NCBI GenBank assembly: GCA_021234155.1
Contig: JAJEKV010000002.1
Coordinates: forward strand, 23,268,942-23,332,941
Reading direction: 5' to 3'
From: Isoetes taiwanensis
Lineage: Eukaryota; Streptophyta; Lycopodiopsida; Isoetales; Isoetaceae
DNA: 64,000 nt
The position numbers were made by a program, and so were the translations under genes. The notes below the pieces were generated by a model. The model ran no database searches and had not been told where the DNA came from. It worked only from the letters and a program-made list of their open reading frames with translations. Positions 23,525 through 35,136 of this stretch are shown piece after piece (positions within the stretch are counted from its first letter, which is position 1; every line of letters starts with the position of its first letter).

Positions 23525-23737
23525 CCAAAATACCCCTATGAGTTTATGTACTTACCAAAATGCCCCTATGAGTTTGAAAATTAGCAAAACACCCTGGCTT
23601 ACAGTGTATAAAATAAACATACAAACAAATTATCAATTTGCCCCTACACACCTAATTTAATACTAATATACCCCTACACACTAAACTTAATTACCAAAAT
23701 ACTATTACATACCAATTTTGATCAATGTACACCACAA
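23525..23737. mobile_element. Truncated left arm of the 892-bp Mutator-type family
   Basis: From GGGAACACTACCAAAATACC through 'cccctatgagttt', 'ataaacatacaaacaaatta' and 'taccaattttgatcaatgta' the text follows the left arm at 15396-15735. It then stops at 'gtacacca'. No right arm follows. Confidence 0.75.
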
Positions 23738-24663
23738 GAAAAAGCCATTAGGATGGCATTAGACTTGAGAGCCTTCTTGGGCTTTGAGGCAACCATAGCA
23801 GAGGCCACAACAGAGCAAGAGCTCAATCTTGGATGAAACTTGCAAAAAATGCTTCGTAATCTCTGTTTCTCGTTGTTTAATCGTTGTTTCTGATTTGGGC
23901 TTATGTTTGTGAGTATCAGACCTAAAACTTCGAGGTGCTTCTGTTTGATTGCAGAATCGAGGCCTGCAAAACCGAAACCTGTGTGCCACTTATTGCACAG
24001 ACGATTATACAAAGGTTAAGGCCCCTGTATTGCAAAGATAATTTCTAACCTTAAAACTGACTTGAAATCTTTCCGCAGAGCAGTATTAAAAATATTTGTA
24101 GCAAATCAGTATTCTGGTCCCTATATTGCACAAACGATTATGCAAAGGTTAAGGCACCTGTATTTGTTAAGGCCCCAGTATTGCATAGCCAAACACCGTA
24201 ACAGGAAAATCCTTAGAAGCTCAGAATCATGGCAGATTTGCTGCGGCAATAAAAGAAGGATTAAGGCTTGAATCTACGATCAGAAGCGCAGAAGCTTCGC
24301 CCAGAACTAGCACAGCTTGTTATGATCAGCCCAAAAAAAGTATGGATGTGGAGAGAAAAATACATCCAAAACATTAAAGCCAACCTCCCTTACCTAAAAA
24401 AGGGCTAACGAATTTCACCATAGCTGCTCCGGGCTGCCAAAACTGTCCGATGGATTGATTTTTGAAGCGAACAGAGGATATCATGTCATGGTGACATCCA
24501 TTTCCCTTACTCTGGCTATGGCGGTGCAAGTTCTCCTCTCTTCCCCCAATCTGGCAGTGGCCAGATTTACATACGTGCTCAGTGCCTCAATTTTGGGACG
24601 CAATGCTATGATTGGGTCACATCATGACGTCACTCTTTTCTTAATTTTCAGTTTTATACTAGG
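23738..24663. other. Noncoding stretch with unrecognised open frames
   Basis: Two overlapping - strand frames (23722-24012) and one + strand frame (24455-24706, which runs into the hAT element) are open but match no family I know. A local duplication of 'attatgcaaaggttaaggc' occurs at about 24005-24180. Confidence 0.4.
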
Positions 24664-24671
24664 GTGTCAGG

Positions 24672-24886
24672 CAGGGCTCGAAAATAGCAATGAGTCTAAC
24701 CAGTAAAAATGCCGTTAGCTATTTGAGGCTACCGGAAAAAATATATGTTAGTGCAGTTTTTAGTGTATTTTGCCGGAAATTTGTTAATTTCTTACCGGAA
24801 AATTGCCGGAAAATTTTCAAGAGAACCGGAATTTAACACAAGTGGGCGGATTTTTAGGGGAGGAACTCCCCTATTTTCGAACCATG
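24672..24886. mobile_element. hAT-type MITE, 215 bp
   Basis: The left terminus CAGGGCTCGAAAATAG and right terminus CTATTTTCGAACCATG are imperfect inverted repeats. Perfect 8-bp TSDs (GTGTCAGG) lie at 24664-24671 and 24887-24894. The CAGGG start and the 8-bp TSD are hallmarks of hAT elements. The interior holds repeated 'accggaa'/'gccgga' motifs and no ORF. A partial relative starts at 31531. Confidence 0.9.
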
Positions 24887-24974
24887 GTGTCAGGTAGTCA
24901 TTCTTTTAATTTTTTTTGTTATATTTTTGATGTCCACGTGTTCTCAAGTTTTTTCCTGGAACGGAAATATACAA

Positions 24975-25070
24975 GATAAGATAAGATAGAATATTCGTTA
25001 ATCCATGCATTCTGTATTTTTTATGTGTTTATTTTAATGTGTGCAGGACGGTGGAGGTGATAGGTGGCAG
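24975..25070 (+). repeat. Second copy of the (ATAAG)n-headed repeat
   Basis: It shares 'aagataagataagat', 'tttttatgtgttt' and 'ttaatgtgtgcaggac' in order with 16297-16385. It ends about 80 bp before the presumed promoter of the methyltransferase gene. Confidence 0.5.
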
Positions 25071-25152
25071 TGCTTTAAAGGAAAAGTACAATTTATAGTG
25101 GATTAAAAAAAAGAAGAAGAAAATAGTCAAAGTCATATACAGAGAAGTGCCA

Positions 25153-25161
25153 CTATAAATA
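25153..25161 (+). promoter_or_regulatory. TATA-like box upstream of the methyltransferase gene
   Basis: CTATAAATA lies about 290 bp before the start codon at 25451, which would allow a 5' leader of some 260 nt. Assignment rests on position only. Confidence 0.35.
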
Positions 25162-25450
25162 TAGTCCCAAAGGTGTCTAAAAGTATTCATGTACAAACGT
25201 TCATTACCTAACTCATGCTTTGGTTGTTCACGATAAAGGCATGAGTTTCTGTTTGCCGAAAATTAATTCTGGAAAGGATTGTGATATTTCCGTCAACAGA
25301 TGCTGACGTGTCAGATGCCTAAACTTTTGGAGCCAAAACATTACGACATTAACGTTACCAATTTCTTAGGACACAAATACGCTCTGTTTGGCGTTTCACC
25401 ATTTTTGTTCTGCTGACGAACGTATCAGCTCCCCGGCTCCATCCTCGCCA

Positions 25451-28400
25451 ATGGATTGCCTCGTTACTCCACCGGAAAATGCCCAAGTCATCGACTCAAA
25501 AGGGAAAATGCCACTTCTTGATGAAGCAAGTTCTTCGGTTCCTGCATGCGGTCAGGCATTGTTTGGAACGCAGGTTAGCCAAAATCTTGAAAATTTTCTA
25601 AGTAGGTATTGCCTCTCAATCTTTTTTTCCGATTGCCCTTCCTTAGACTGGGTTTTCGGTGAAGCGCGCGTTTCTATTGTATCAATTTGTAGATTGGCAG
25701 GGGAGCTTGGCCTGTCTATCAGTAGCTCTTCTTTAAGAAATGTATAGAATGCTTGAATACTTTACACTCCCCCCCTTCAGCTTCTGTTCTCTTTTACAGT
25801 TGCAATCTCCTTCTCAATACTTGCCTCTTCTCAAGTACAGAATATATCTGAGCTTATCAAACAATCTTTTAGCCTCTTGAAAATGATCGTTCAAGCATCT
25901 TATTGACATATTCTTTATTTTGTTCAGAAATCTGTCACTCTGTTGCATTTGCTTCTGACCTTTGAGCAGCTCGCTTTTCCATTCTACGGTGAGGCCAGGT
26001 CCTAACAGATTGGGCGTCCCTTCAATCAAACAACTCTCTTCTACTAGTGACATTACCTCCACAACGTTTGCTTTTCCATGGTCTGCCAGTGTTTTAGAAT
26101 GGACTTTGATAAACAAAATTGCCATATCCCAAGCATTTTTGCACTGTCCTCTCTTATTAGTGAGCTTATTTTTTACAGTGTTCTTTCATGGACCTGGCAG
26201 TGTTTTCAATAATCTCAATTTTCATTGAGCCTCTATCTAGGTATGGTTTTGAACCATATCAGTGAACATACTAAAATACGCTTGAAGCTTGTCATGTGCA
26301 TCTCCTCCTTTGAGTTCAACCTTATCCTACTTGTTTAAAATTTCCATCACCTACGGACCAGACTTCTTTCCATTTCTCAAGCTGCAATATGTTCTTTGAT
26401 AGAACAAAATTGCAATAACATACTTATACTTCTTTTTGCCTGCAGATAATGCCTCCAATTGACTATATGCTATCTCATTTTGAAGAAATGGGGTTTGATC
26501 CCATTATCGTCCATAAAGCAATTTCCGAGCTTGGTATGTGGAGGCACTATTTCTAACCAATGTGCAGTCATTAAAAGGCCTATTGCAGTTTATGGGTTCT
26601 CTCTTTAACCCATGTAAAAGCTTATTAAATTTTGACAGGCAATGTGAGCGAGAATGCATTGGTGGAGCATATGTTGATGACTCAGCATATGCAGGAGGAC
26701 GGGTTTGGGAATAACCTAGGGGATGCAAAAAGGTTTGTCAAGGATGAAGAAGCTGGATCATCTTCCGTAACACATGAGCTGGTACTCTCAATACACTATT
26801 CATAGTAGCTGTTTATTGGTTAGGTTTGGAAGGATTGCTTTCAGCTTATCAGTCTTCATAAATATAATATTTAAGAAATTCAGATTATTTTCAAAGTCAA
26901 ATCTTGATAAAGCACTCTTGGTAACAAAGCTTGTTTCTTGGTTAGGAAATGACGTCATCAGCTCCTAGACCCTCAAAGCGTTCAAAAAGAGTTGGAATGC
27001 TTCAGGCCATGGGCTTCTCTCATGGGGATGTGGAAGAAGCTATTGTCAAGTATGGTAAGTCGCTTATTGGATTTCTCGAGATTCTCTTGCAAATATATAA
27101 TCATAGAATACTTGCTTTGTAGAATGAGTTTGCAAACTAGTAATTTCTATGTTAATTGTAAAACAGGGGATGGTGAACCAGTTGATTTAGTAGATGGTAT
27201 ACTTGCAATGAAGGTATAACAACTTTTGAACACATGCAGAGGTTGTTGGGTGGAAACCAACTAATACCTTTTCAACTGTAACTGCAGCATGCAGAAGATG
27301 GCACAAGAGAATGCCAACAAATAGGGGAGTCTAGTAGCTCAGGTTCTCATTGCCTCGATGATGAAATGGTACTTACTTGTATTTGTGGTGGCAACTGTTA
27401 GTGATTGTCAACCATGTACTTACAACCTCAATTTGATCTTAAACTTGGTGATCCCAGGTGGTGGAGTCTGAGGAGAGCAGGTCACTGGCTAAGTTTAAGA
27501 GGATGGGTTTTGCAGCTGATCTCGTGGAGAAGGCTGTCAAGGATTGTGGTAGGTATAACCTATGTTCCATTATTACTGGTGTTTCATGGCCATACAAGCG
27601 GAGCATTAATTCGTCCAGATATGGCATAATAGGACGGTTTATGATGTTAGGACCTGCAGATTCTAACATCATTCCTTAATAATTATAGGGGATGCGGATG
27701 ACGCCATTATTCTCGATTATATTGTAGCTTTAGAAACACATGGCACTTCTGAAGTAAGCAAGCATACACTTCCTTTATATTATCATTGGATGCATGCATA
27801 TCTATCTTATTGCTCTTGTGCAGGAAGCAGCATTGATTCCAGAATCCACTTCTTCCCAGGAAGATCAAATATTATCCTCTAGTGGGTGCGATGATCCCGA
27901 ACTAGAACCCATGCAGGTGACAAGGTCCAGGAAAAGTAATGAAGTGCAAAATCGGGTCTCCTCCAGATGTCGGACACCCTTAGCTTATCAGTTACCTGCT
28001 TGTGGCTCGGATGAAGACATGGTACTACTTGTTTTCATGTCCATAGCAATTAATAGAGAAGTTGATTTAGCTATGCAAGCTTGGTGAAAAATTCTGATTT
28101 ATAAGTTATGGTAAATGCTTATTGATCTTTTATGGGACACAAAGTTCCTAAAACAGTGCCATTGCCTTTCAGGTGGTGGAGGGATTCGGGGACAACAGGT
28201 CATTGGCCAAGTTCAAGGGAATGGGTTTTGCAGCTGACCTTGTGGAGAAGGCTGTCAAGGCTTGTGGTAGGTATAACCTGTATTTTGTCATAAACTGTCC
28301 AATATACATATCCCATCCATGATCATATTGGACAGTTTATAATATCACGACTTCTACTTGCATAATTCTAATTCATTCCTTAATGATTACAGAGGATGCA

Positions 28401-30700
28401 GATGATGCAACTATTATCGATTATATTGCAGCTTTAGAGACACATGGCATTTCCGAAGTAAGCAAGCGTACATTTTTTTATCTTAGTTTATGTAAATAAA
28501 TATGCATATATATTTTTGCAGGAAGCAGCATTGGTTCAGGAATCCACTTCCTCTCAGGAGGATCAATTGTTATCCTCAAGTGAGTGTGATGATCATGAAC
28601 TAGAAACTATGAAGGTAACAAAGCCAAAGAAAAAATATGGAATGCAAAATCGGTCCTCCAGATGCCGCCGTCGGGCACCCGTGTCTGGGGGTTCGGATGA
28701 AGAAATGGTATTACCTGTTTTCATGTTTAGCAATCGATATTAAACAAAAACTTGTTTTCTTATGCGGTGTTATATTGTTATTGATAAGTAATGGGACTAA
28801 AAGCTTATTGATAGGTTATGAGCAACAAAGTACCTAAACAGTGCTGTTGCATCTCAGGTGGCAGTGGACTATCAGAAAAGTAGGCTGCTGGCCAAGTTTG
28901 GAAGGATGGGTTATCCAGCTGCACTCGTGAAGAAAGCCATCAAAGCTTGTGGTAGTTATGCCAATGAATTCTTAATGATATGATCAGAAGGGCTTTTAAT
29001 AAATTGAAAATGGTAACTAATTTCACTTTGTAACTCTAGGTGATGCAGATGATGCCACAATTGTCGATTATATTGCAGCTCTGGAAACACACAATGTCAA
29101 TGCTGTTGAAGTAAGAAAGCAAACATTCATATAGTTTGTGTAGCTTCTGCATACTTGAATTACAGTTCTCTATTTTTTATGCAGGAAGAGGAGCCCGTTC
29201 CTCAGGAAGACCATATCTTATCTTCAGACGAATATTCCAGTGATCAACTACGATCTATGGAGATCAAAAAGCTCAAGAGGAAAAAGAAGAAACTTCGGAA
29301 GGTTAAGATCCTTTATTATACTTGTTGTGTTGTTTGTCCCTGCTAGTTTACTTACTTTTAGATTGTTTTTCTGATGAGTTCTGCAGACACAGCCATTTTC
29401 ATCTCCCCAGGAACATGCCACATTCGTCAAGTTTGAGAGTATGGGCTATGCACCTGCTGTTGTAAGGGCAGCCATCAGAGCTTGTGGTGAGTATACAGTA
29501 TTGGATGGAAAGCCTTGATACTTACTAACTTGTCATTTAATTGCAGGTGATGCAGATGATGCAACCGTTATTGACTATATAACAGCTTTAGAAACAGGTG
29601 GTGTTGAAATAATTATTGAAGACATAGGAACACATGGCAGCAGAAGTCTTGAGGCAAAGGGCCGAAAGCTATTAACAGGTTTTGGTCTTCCTGGGGAGAT
29701 GCCTTTGTCTAGGAGTCTGCCAGTTGATGCTTCAGGTCCTCCATTCTTTTATTTTGAGAATGTATATAGCATGCCCAAGCATCAATGGGATAATATTTCC
29801 CGATATCTATATTCTATTCCACCAGAGTTTGTGGATGCAAGCATATTTTCTGTTTGTAGTCGCCCACGAGGATACATCCACAATCTGCCATTGCATGGAA
29901 GAGAGGAAATTTTTACCTCGAAGAAAACAATCAAGGAGATGTTTCCTCACACAACTCCTTACTGGCCTCAGTGGGATTATAGAGACAAACTGAATTGTAT
30001 CTGCACTGTCAATTGCCCTTCTACTATATGTCAAAGAGCTGCAATGCTTTCTGCACCATATGGTGGACAGCCACCCCAGGAAGTGGTAAAGGAGACTCTA
30101 AATCTTTGCAAAACCTGGAACCTGATTTGGGTTGGCCCAAATCAGTTGGCTCCACTCGAGCCCCAGGAAATTGAGACATGTATGGGCTTCGATCTGCATC
30201 ACACTAGAGGTGTGACAAGTATGACAGAGAGACTTAATTCACTTGGAAACTCATTTCAAGTGAACACAGTTGCATATCATTTTTCTGTTTTGAAGCCTCT
30301 ATACCCTCATGGTATTAGAGTTCTGTCACTCTTTGCAGGTATAGGAGGTGCAGAGGTGGCACTACACAGGTTGGGTATACCTCTGCTCTTTGTGGTCAGT
30401 GTTGAGATAGCAGATAAAAATAGGCAGATATTGCAAAGCTGGTGGAAGAAGACACAACCACCTGGGCGTGGGAGGCATGTGCTTATGGAAGATGTGAGGG
30501 ACTTGACTCCTGCAGTCCTACAGAAATTGGTGAGTGAAGCAGGTGGTTTTGATCTGATAGTAGGTGGTAGCCCATGTCAGAATTTCAGTGGGATGAATCG
30601 ACATCACCGAATAGGTCTGGAAGGGGAAAAATCAGGGCTCTTTTATGAGTTCCCCAGAATCCTGAATGATGTAAAACGGTTAATGAGAAACTTAGATTAG
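25451..30700 (+). CDS. DRM: DRM-type de novo DNA (cytosine-5) methyltransferase with six UBA-like domains, 17 exons
   Basis: A nuclear enzyme of the DRM family, which methylates cytosines in all contexts, guided by small RNAs (RNA-directed DNA methylation). Exons, all with GT-AG borders and compatible phases: 25451-25573, 26446-26533, 26639-26781, 26946-27054, 27167-27213, 27288-27368, 27458-27548, 27689-27753, 27824-28021, 28173-28266, 28393-28457, 28522-28707, 28858-28951, 29040-29110, 29185-29301, 29387-29486, 29547-30700. They give 941 codons without a stop; Arabidopsis DRM2 is about 626. UBA-like units sit near residues 44-80, 132-170, 200-245, 318-365, 433-480 and 530-575, each with an MGF/MGY core. 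The catalytic half shows the rearranged order: FENV (about 627), SLGNSFQV, then LSLFAGIGGAEVALHRLG (about 816), VVSVE, and GGSPCQN with the catalytic Cys near 901. I chose ATG 25451 because it opens a frame running cleanly into exon 2; a TTG-started extension at 25388 was rejected. Exon 1 is the least certain part. Confidence 0.92.
27458..29567 (+). repeat. Intragenic tandem duplication of the UBA exon module
   Basis: A three-exon module repeats: an exon coding LAKFKRMGFAADLVEKAV-like sequence, an exon coding DADDAxIxDYIxALETHG, and an acidic Ser-rich linker exon with STSSQEDQxLSSS. Module starts are 27458, 28173, 28858 and 29387 (the last lacks its own linker). Intron phases and flanking intron sequence (GTAGGTATAACC after the first exon of modules 1 and 2) are also conserved, so whole exon-intron blocks were duplicated. 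The first two copies are the most alike. Confidence 0.9.
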
Positions 30701-30847
30701 GTGCTTTTCCCAATCCATTGTTTCGTACCTCATTCTTTTGTACCTTAAAAATCCTTTTGTAAACATACTCTGATGATTGGCAAAGGAAGGAAATTGGCTC
30801 TCCACTTTGGTCTCTGCATCTAAAGGTTTGTCTATATGAATGTTTTC

Positions 30848-30925
30848 TTAGCCCATTGGGTCCCATGGCCTTTTGGCCTTTGTGGACGTTAAATATTCTA
30901 TTCTATTCTATTCTATCTATTCGTA
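30848..30925 (+). mobile_element. LINE 3' terminus with (TTCTA)n tail
   Basis: 'cccattgggtcccatggcc...cctttgtggacgttaaa' followed by TTCTATTCTATTCTATTC matches the LINE terminus at 36200-36238/54508. It lies about 150 bp downstream of the methyltransferase stop codon and may fall in or near its 3' untranslated region. Confidence 0.75.
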
Positions 30926-32839
30926 TCTATGTTTATTGAGAGTCCAGAATAGCTCAAAAAACAATATAAAAACTGAAGGCCACAATGCATCATCCGAAGG
31001 CAGGACTACAGGGGATAAAATTGGAGATTGTAAGCTTCAGATGGGTGACCAGATTTGTGGGACTAGTTCGAGCTCATACCTTTGCAAAAGATGAAAAGCT
31101 TTACATGTTGGAAACCCAGCTGGGACGACAAAGCCAAACTGGTACATAAGCAGCATGGCAGACTACTATTCCAACAACGTATCTCAGAAATTCTTCAGTC
31201 ATCTATTCACTATGTCGGGAAACCACACTTACTCCAACCACATACCTCAAAAAACTCTCTAGTCATCTATTTAGCATGCTGGAAAACCATAAACAAGGAA
31301 AAAGAGACAGAAGCTTACGACAACCATTATAAAGTATTAGATGTCATGGAAGTTAAACGAGGCATTCTTGAATACGAGGAAGGCCATCCGTCATAAATAA
31401 AAGTGCCAGGCACGTACTTCTATATAACATTGTTAATATTTCTGAAATGGCAGCACGTAGTTCTACGGTCAAGTTTTTTCTGCTTCCAACGCGATTGCGC
31501 TTGGATTGATTTAGAAAAATGGTTGGATTCCAGGGCTCGAAAATACTAGGCCAGCTAACCAGAAAAAATGCCTTAATTGAGGTCGAATTTGTTTTTTTTC
31601 TTTAGCAGGGTTGCCTACTGAATTCTGCTGAACAGGGCCGCTTGCCTGTTCTACAGTCTTTTTTGCAGAGGAGCTTACCAGAGCTTGCTTGCAGAGTTTT
31701 TCTTTCGCAAAGAAGCTTGCAGAGGTTTTATTTATTTATTTCTAGGTGCTTCTTGGAATATTATTTCTTAGATTATGGTTTTGGTTTGCCTGAAGGAAAA
31801 ACACTTGCTTGGGTATTGGGTCGAAAGAATATTCTGGATTGTACCGTCTAATGTACCAATTAGACAGTTTAGAAGGGTTTACACTCCACGTTATTTGACG
31901 GGAAGCAACTGCTTGGGCTTGCAATTGCATCACAATTCTTACTCGCAGTACCCAAGGATTATGCAATGACCATCCAAAGGCTTCTACTCCAATTTGGAGT
32001 TCCGGCAGCTCAGCTTGCAGAAGTGAATGAACATCAGAGGCAGGAGCAAGAATGGATGTTTTATGGGGTAACCGACAGTGGGAAAGCACACTTTTTATTT
32101 TGACATGTTTAAAAAAGGGCAAGGATGACAAGATGATGCAGTTGATGCACCCTTGTTTGAACAGGTTTAAAACAGGGCAAGAATGGCAAGACGCTGCACT
32201 CTTTTCGCAGAAGCTAAACCAGTGATGATTTCTTCATTGATCTAAAAACCAAGTGAAGCACTGACGACTTCAGTTATAACCAGTTATGCAACTTTGGTCG
32301 GTTCTTCACTGCAACCATTCTTTGAGACATCAAACCATCATGTTTTGAAGATTTAGTAAAAAACCTTCATTTACGCAATTGGCCAGTTCTTCAAAAACTC
32401 ATGTTAATGCTGTCGCTTCTTGATCTTGGAAGACCACGTAGATCAACCATGCTTTTGAATGGATTTGTAAATAGCTTTTGAAAGGTTTTTACATACTTCC
32501 TGTCATGCGAAATGCATTATTATTTTTTGCTTGTCTATAAAAATTAAGGAGTAGGCAGTCAAATTCAGTCCCTGATGTTGGTCACCAGTTTCCCATTGAT
32601 TTTATTTTTGCATTACTCACTCACTCTTTTGGGCTTTACGGTCGAAAACCCTTTCTAGTTTTGGTAAAATTTGGAAAAGTTTCTATGTTGAAGCCCAAAA
32701 GGGTTTTCATTGTAAAACTTCTAATCCATATGCCTAACATAGACATAGACCGAGTGATTTTATGTATTATATATATTACCCAATTTTTTTCAAAAAAAAA
32801 AAATAAATAAAAAAATCCTACTAGAATTTCCAACAAAAT
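30926..32839. other. Noncoding stretch with a partial hAT relative
   Basis: At 31531 the sequence CAGGGCTCGAAAATACTA, then 'ctaaccagaaaaaatgcc', follows the hAT element at 24672 for about 60 bp and then diverges. An imperfect local duplication occurs at about 31160-31275. No supported gene; the frames at 31642-32131 are overlapping and unrecognised. Confidence 0.45.
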
Positions 32840-33185
32840 GCCTTTGGTTTAAGGGATATTTTTATAGAAATGATCATAACTTATTTTTGGTAATCCAAAT
32901 GGACTGTGCTGCCTTTCAGATGCATTATAGATGAAGAAGATCTTTCCATCAAAGCTAAGATAGTTGGAATCGTAGTCCAATATCTTAAGTTATGGTCTCC
33001 TAAATCCATACAATTTTTTTGTGTATTAAGAATAATATGACTTGTGATTTTGAATCAGGTAATCTTAGCTTTGATAGAAAGCTCTCACCCTCATCTATAA
33101 TGCATCTAAAGGACACAATCCTATTTGTATTATCATAAGTTACACTCATTGCCTTCAAAATACCCCCTTAAATTAGGGGTATTGA
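32840..33185. mobile_element. Foldback element (about 345 bp)
   Basis: The left arm (about 32846-32985) and inverted right arm (about 33035-33180) share 'tttaaggg', 'ataactta', 'agatgcattatagatga', 'tttc.atcaaagctaagat' in mirrored order. The interior is short and AT-rich. No TSD could be established. Confidence 0.6.
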
Positions 33186-33318
33186 CAATTTTAACAAACC
33201 ATGAAGGTATTTTAAGCCTTTTTTCCAAAATTTATGTAAAACCTCAAACCAAGGGCTTTTAATCTATTTAATAAGCATATTTGGTGTTTCAGGTTTCCTT
33301 GTTATAATTTTTAGTGGT

Positions 33319-33549
33319 TTGGTACATCCTATTAAAATTAATGGAGTTAAGATCTATGATCCCTGTTTTCAAAGTATTACTTCTTGGAGACTACTTGAAC
33401 CAGTAGAATCCTGGTTCGAAAGTAAGGGAATTCCTCGCCAAAGAATCCATCCATCTCTCTTATTTTCGGATGGATCAAGTATTTTCTTGGCACCCCATTG
33501 GGGCAAAACAAATTTAAACGACAAAAAAAAAGGTAAAGTTTTTTCATAG
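33319..33549 (+). other. Exon-like open frame, unrecognised
   Basis: An open stretch of about 77 codons contains KINGVKIYDPCFQSITSWRL, then LEPVESWFESKGIPRQRIHP and FSDGSSIFLAPHWG, preceded by a TTTCAG acceptor-like site at 33288. The composition is clearly protein-like, more so than other short frames here. I cannot assign a family. It might be an organelle-related or captured host gene fragment. Confidence 0.35.
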
Positions 33550-35130
33550 AAGGCAAGTGTCTGAAAATTAAAATAGTCAGATAGCAGGCAGAGCTCTAAT
33601 GCGGATTTTCCTATGATTTACTTTCTTTCCCGCTTTGCAATATGATTGAACATGTAAGAATAGGAGAGACACCAAATTCTTACATTCTTCTCCTTCAACA
33701 CAGACCAAATCATTCAGTCGATGCATCCACATCTATTTGATTATGGGTAAAGGAATTGGTCGCCAATGCCGTAGCTGAAGTCTGTCTGTACATATCATCT
33801 TCAAAATTCATTCTCTTGATGACTGTTATTTGCATTTTAGAATGTTTGCTTTGCTCATATTGCAGAGGATTAGAGTTTGCAGTTTCATTTTGGTCTATAC
33901 AAAATATGTGCAATCTTAGGAGCTATTCTTTCGTGCCTGATGTGATTGATATCAAGCTTCTCAAGTTTTGTAGCAGACTATTGTGGATGTTTTAGACTAT
34001 CATGTTACACATTTATACTGCACATATTCATGCTCTAGTGAAGGTATCTTTTCACTAAGCCTAGGTCTGCAATTATGTAATAGCCTTCTGAGTTAGCAAA
34101 AATTCCTTCATCATCATCGTCTTTTCACTAAATCCAGGTCCGAGATTAAATAATAGCCTTAAATACTATCATAAAATAATGCCAAAGTTTATGCATTTAT
34201 CAGCATCAGAATATTGCGATCAATGTCATAGCTCATGCATTTATCAACATCAAAACATTGCAAAGAAATGGATAGGACAACTCAAATTTAGTGGCCTTAC
34301 ATGATTGTGGTTCAGGGACTAAGTTTGACTCTTAGCATACTATATATATACTAGGTAGTTGCCATGAGGAGGAGCATTCTGTCCTATAAAGATTCCGGCG
34401 GCGCCGCCAGACGAGCCTGCCGTCGTCAAACGAGCGGCACACGAGTGGCAGAGCCACGATGCTGTGCCGTCAAGTCTGATGTCGCTGCCCGTGCCCTTCA
34501 GAGACATAATGGCCCGAATCACGGAAATCGCCAGACATAATGACCAGCAGGTTTAAATTACCATCCTTTGCTTTGATCCTGCAGATCCTTTGTGTGAATG
34601 AGAACCGCCGGATCTCCTCCTCCTCCCGGACACCCCCACCCCTCTTCCTAATCTTTAGAACAATATATTTCCATTTACAACGTCTTGCAAATGGCACGGC
34701 TACAGAAATGGATGGCCCCTCTCCTGCAATAGACTGTCAGCATAGTGGTTCCAACACATAAGGCAGGTGATCCTCACTGCCATGCCAACGTTGCCTCCCA
34801 AGGGCAGCACACTAACTATTGGCCCTTGTTCAAGCTACAGGGTTGAAGTTTGGAAGTTCTTGGTAGGAGACATTGATGTTAAGCTCAAGAAAGACTCATT
34901 CTTGAAGTCAACTCGATACATCCAAGGTCATACTTGGTAAGAGATGTGAGATTTAAAGTCAGGCTTGATCAAAATATGCATTGGAGGACTCTGGGTATTG
35001 AAGCTTGGAAGTCCCCATGGTATTGCATCTTGAATTCCTAGCCATCTTTTCCATTCCTACATCTACACCTCATTTGTATTTCACCATGACTATTTTGCCA
35101 TAAATCCAACCTTTGTAATTTTTTCCTTAG
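33550..35130. other. Noncoding stretch with a small GC-rich island
   Basis: 34390-34640 is GC-rich ('ggcggcgccgccag', 'ctcctcctcctcccgg') against an AT-rich background and could be an old promoter or captured 5' region. No frame there is convincing. Confidence 0.35.
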
Positions 35131-35136
35131 GTCATT

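Noticed and set aside
25388-25450. Upstream extension of the methyltransferase ORF
   Set aside because: It would need a TTG start; the ATG at 25451 gives a clean phase-0 exon that joins exon 2.
29682-29993. 103-codon + strand frame overlapping the methyltransferase exon
   Set aside because: Shadow frame of the catalytic exon; the other frame carries all conserved motifs.
30585-30866. 93-codon - strand frame over the end of the methyltransferase gene
   Set aside because: It is antisense to the SPC and LEGEKSG motifs and has no domain of its own.
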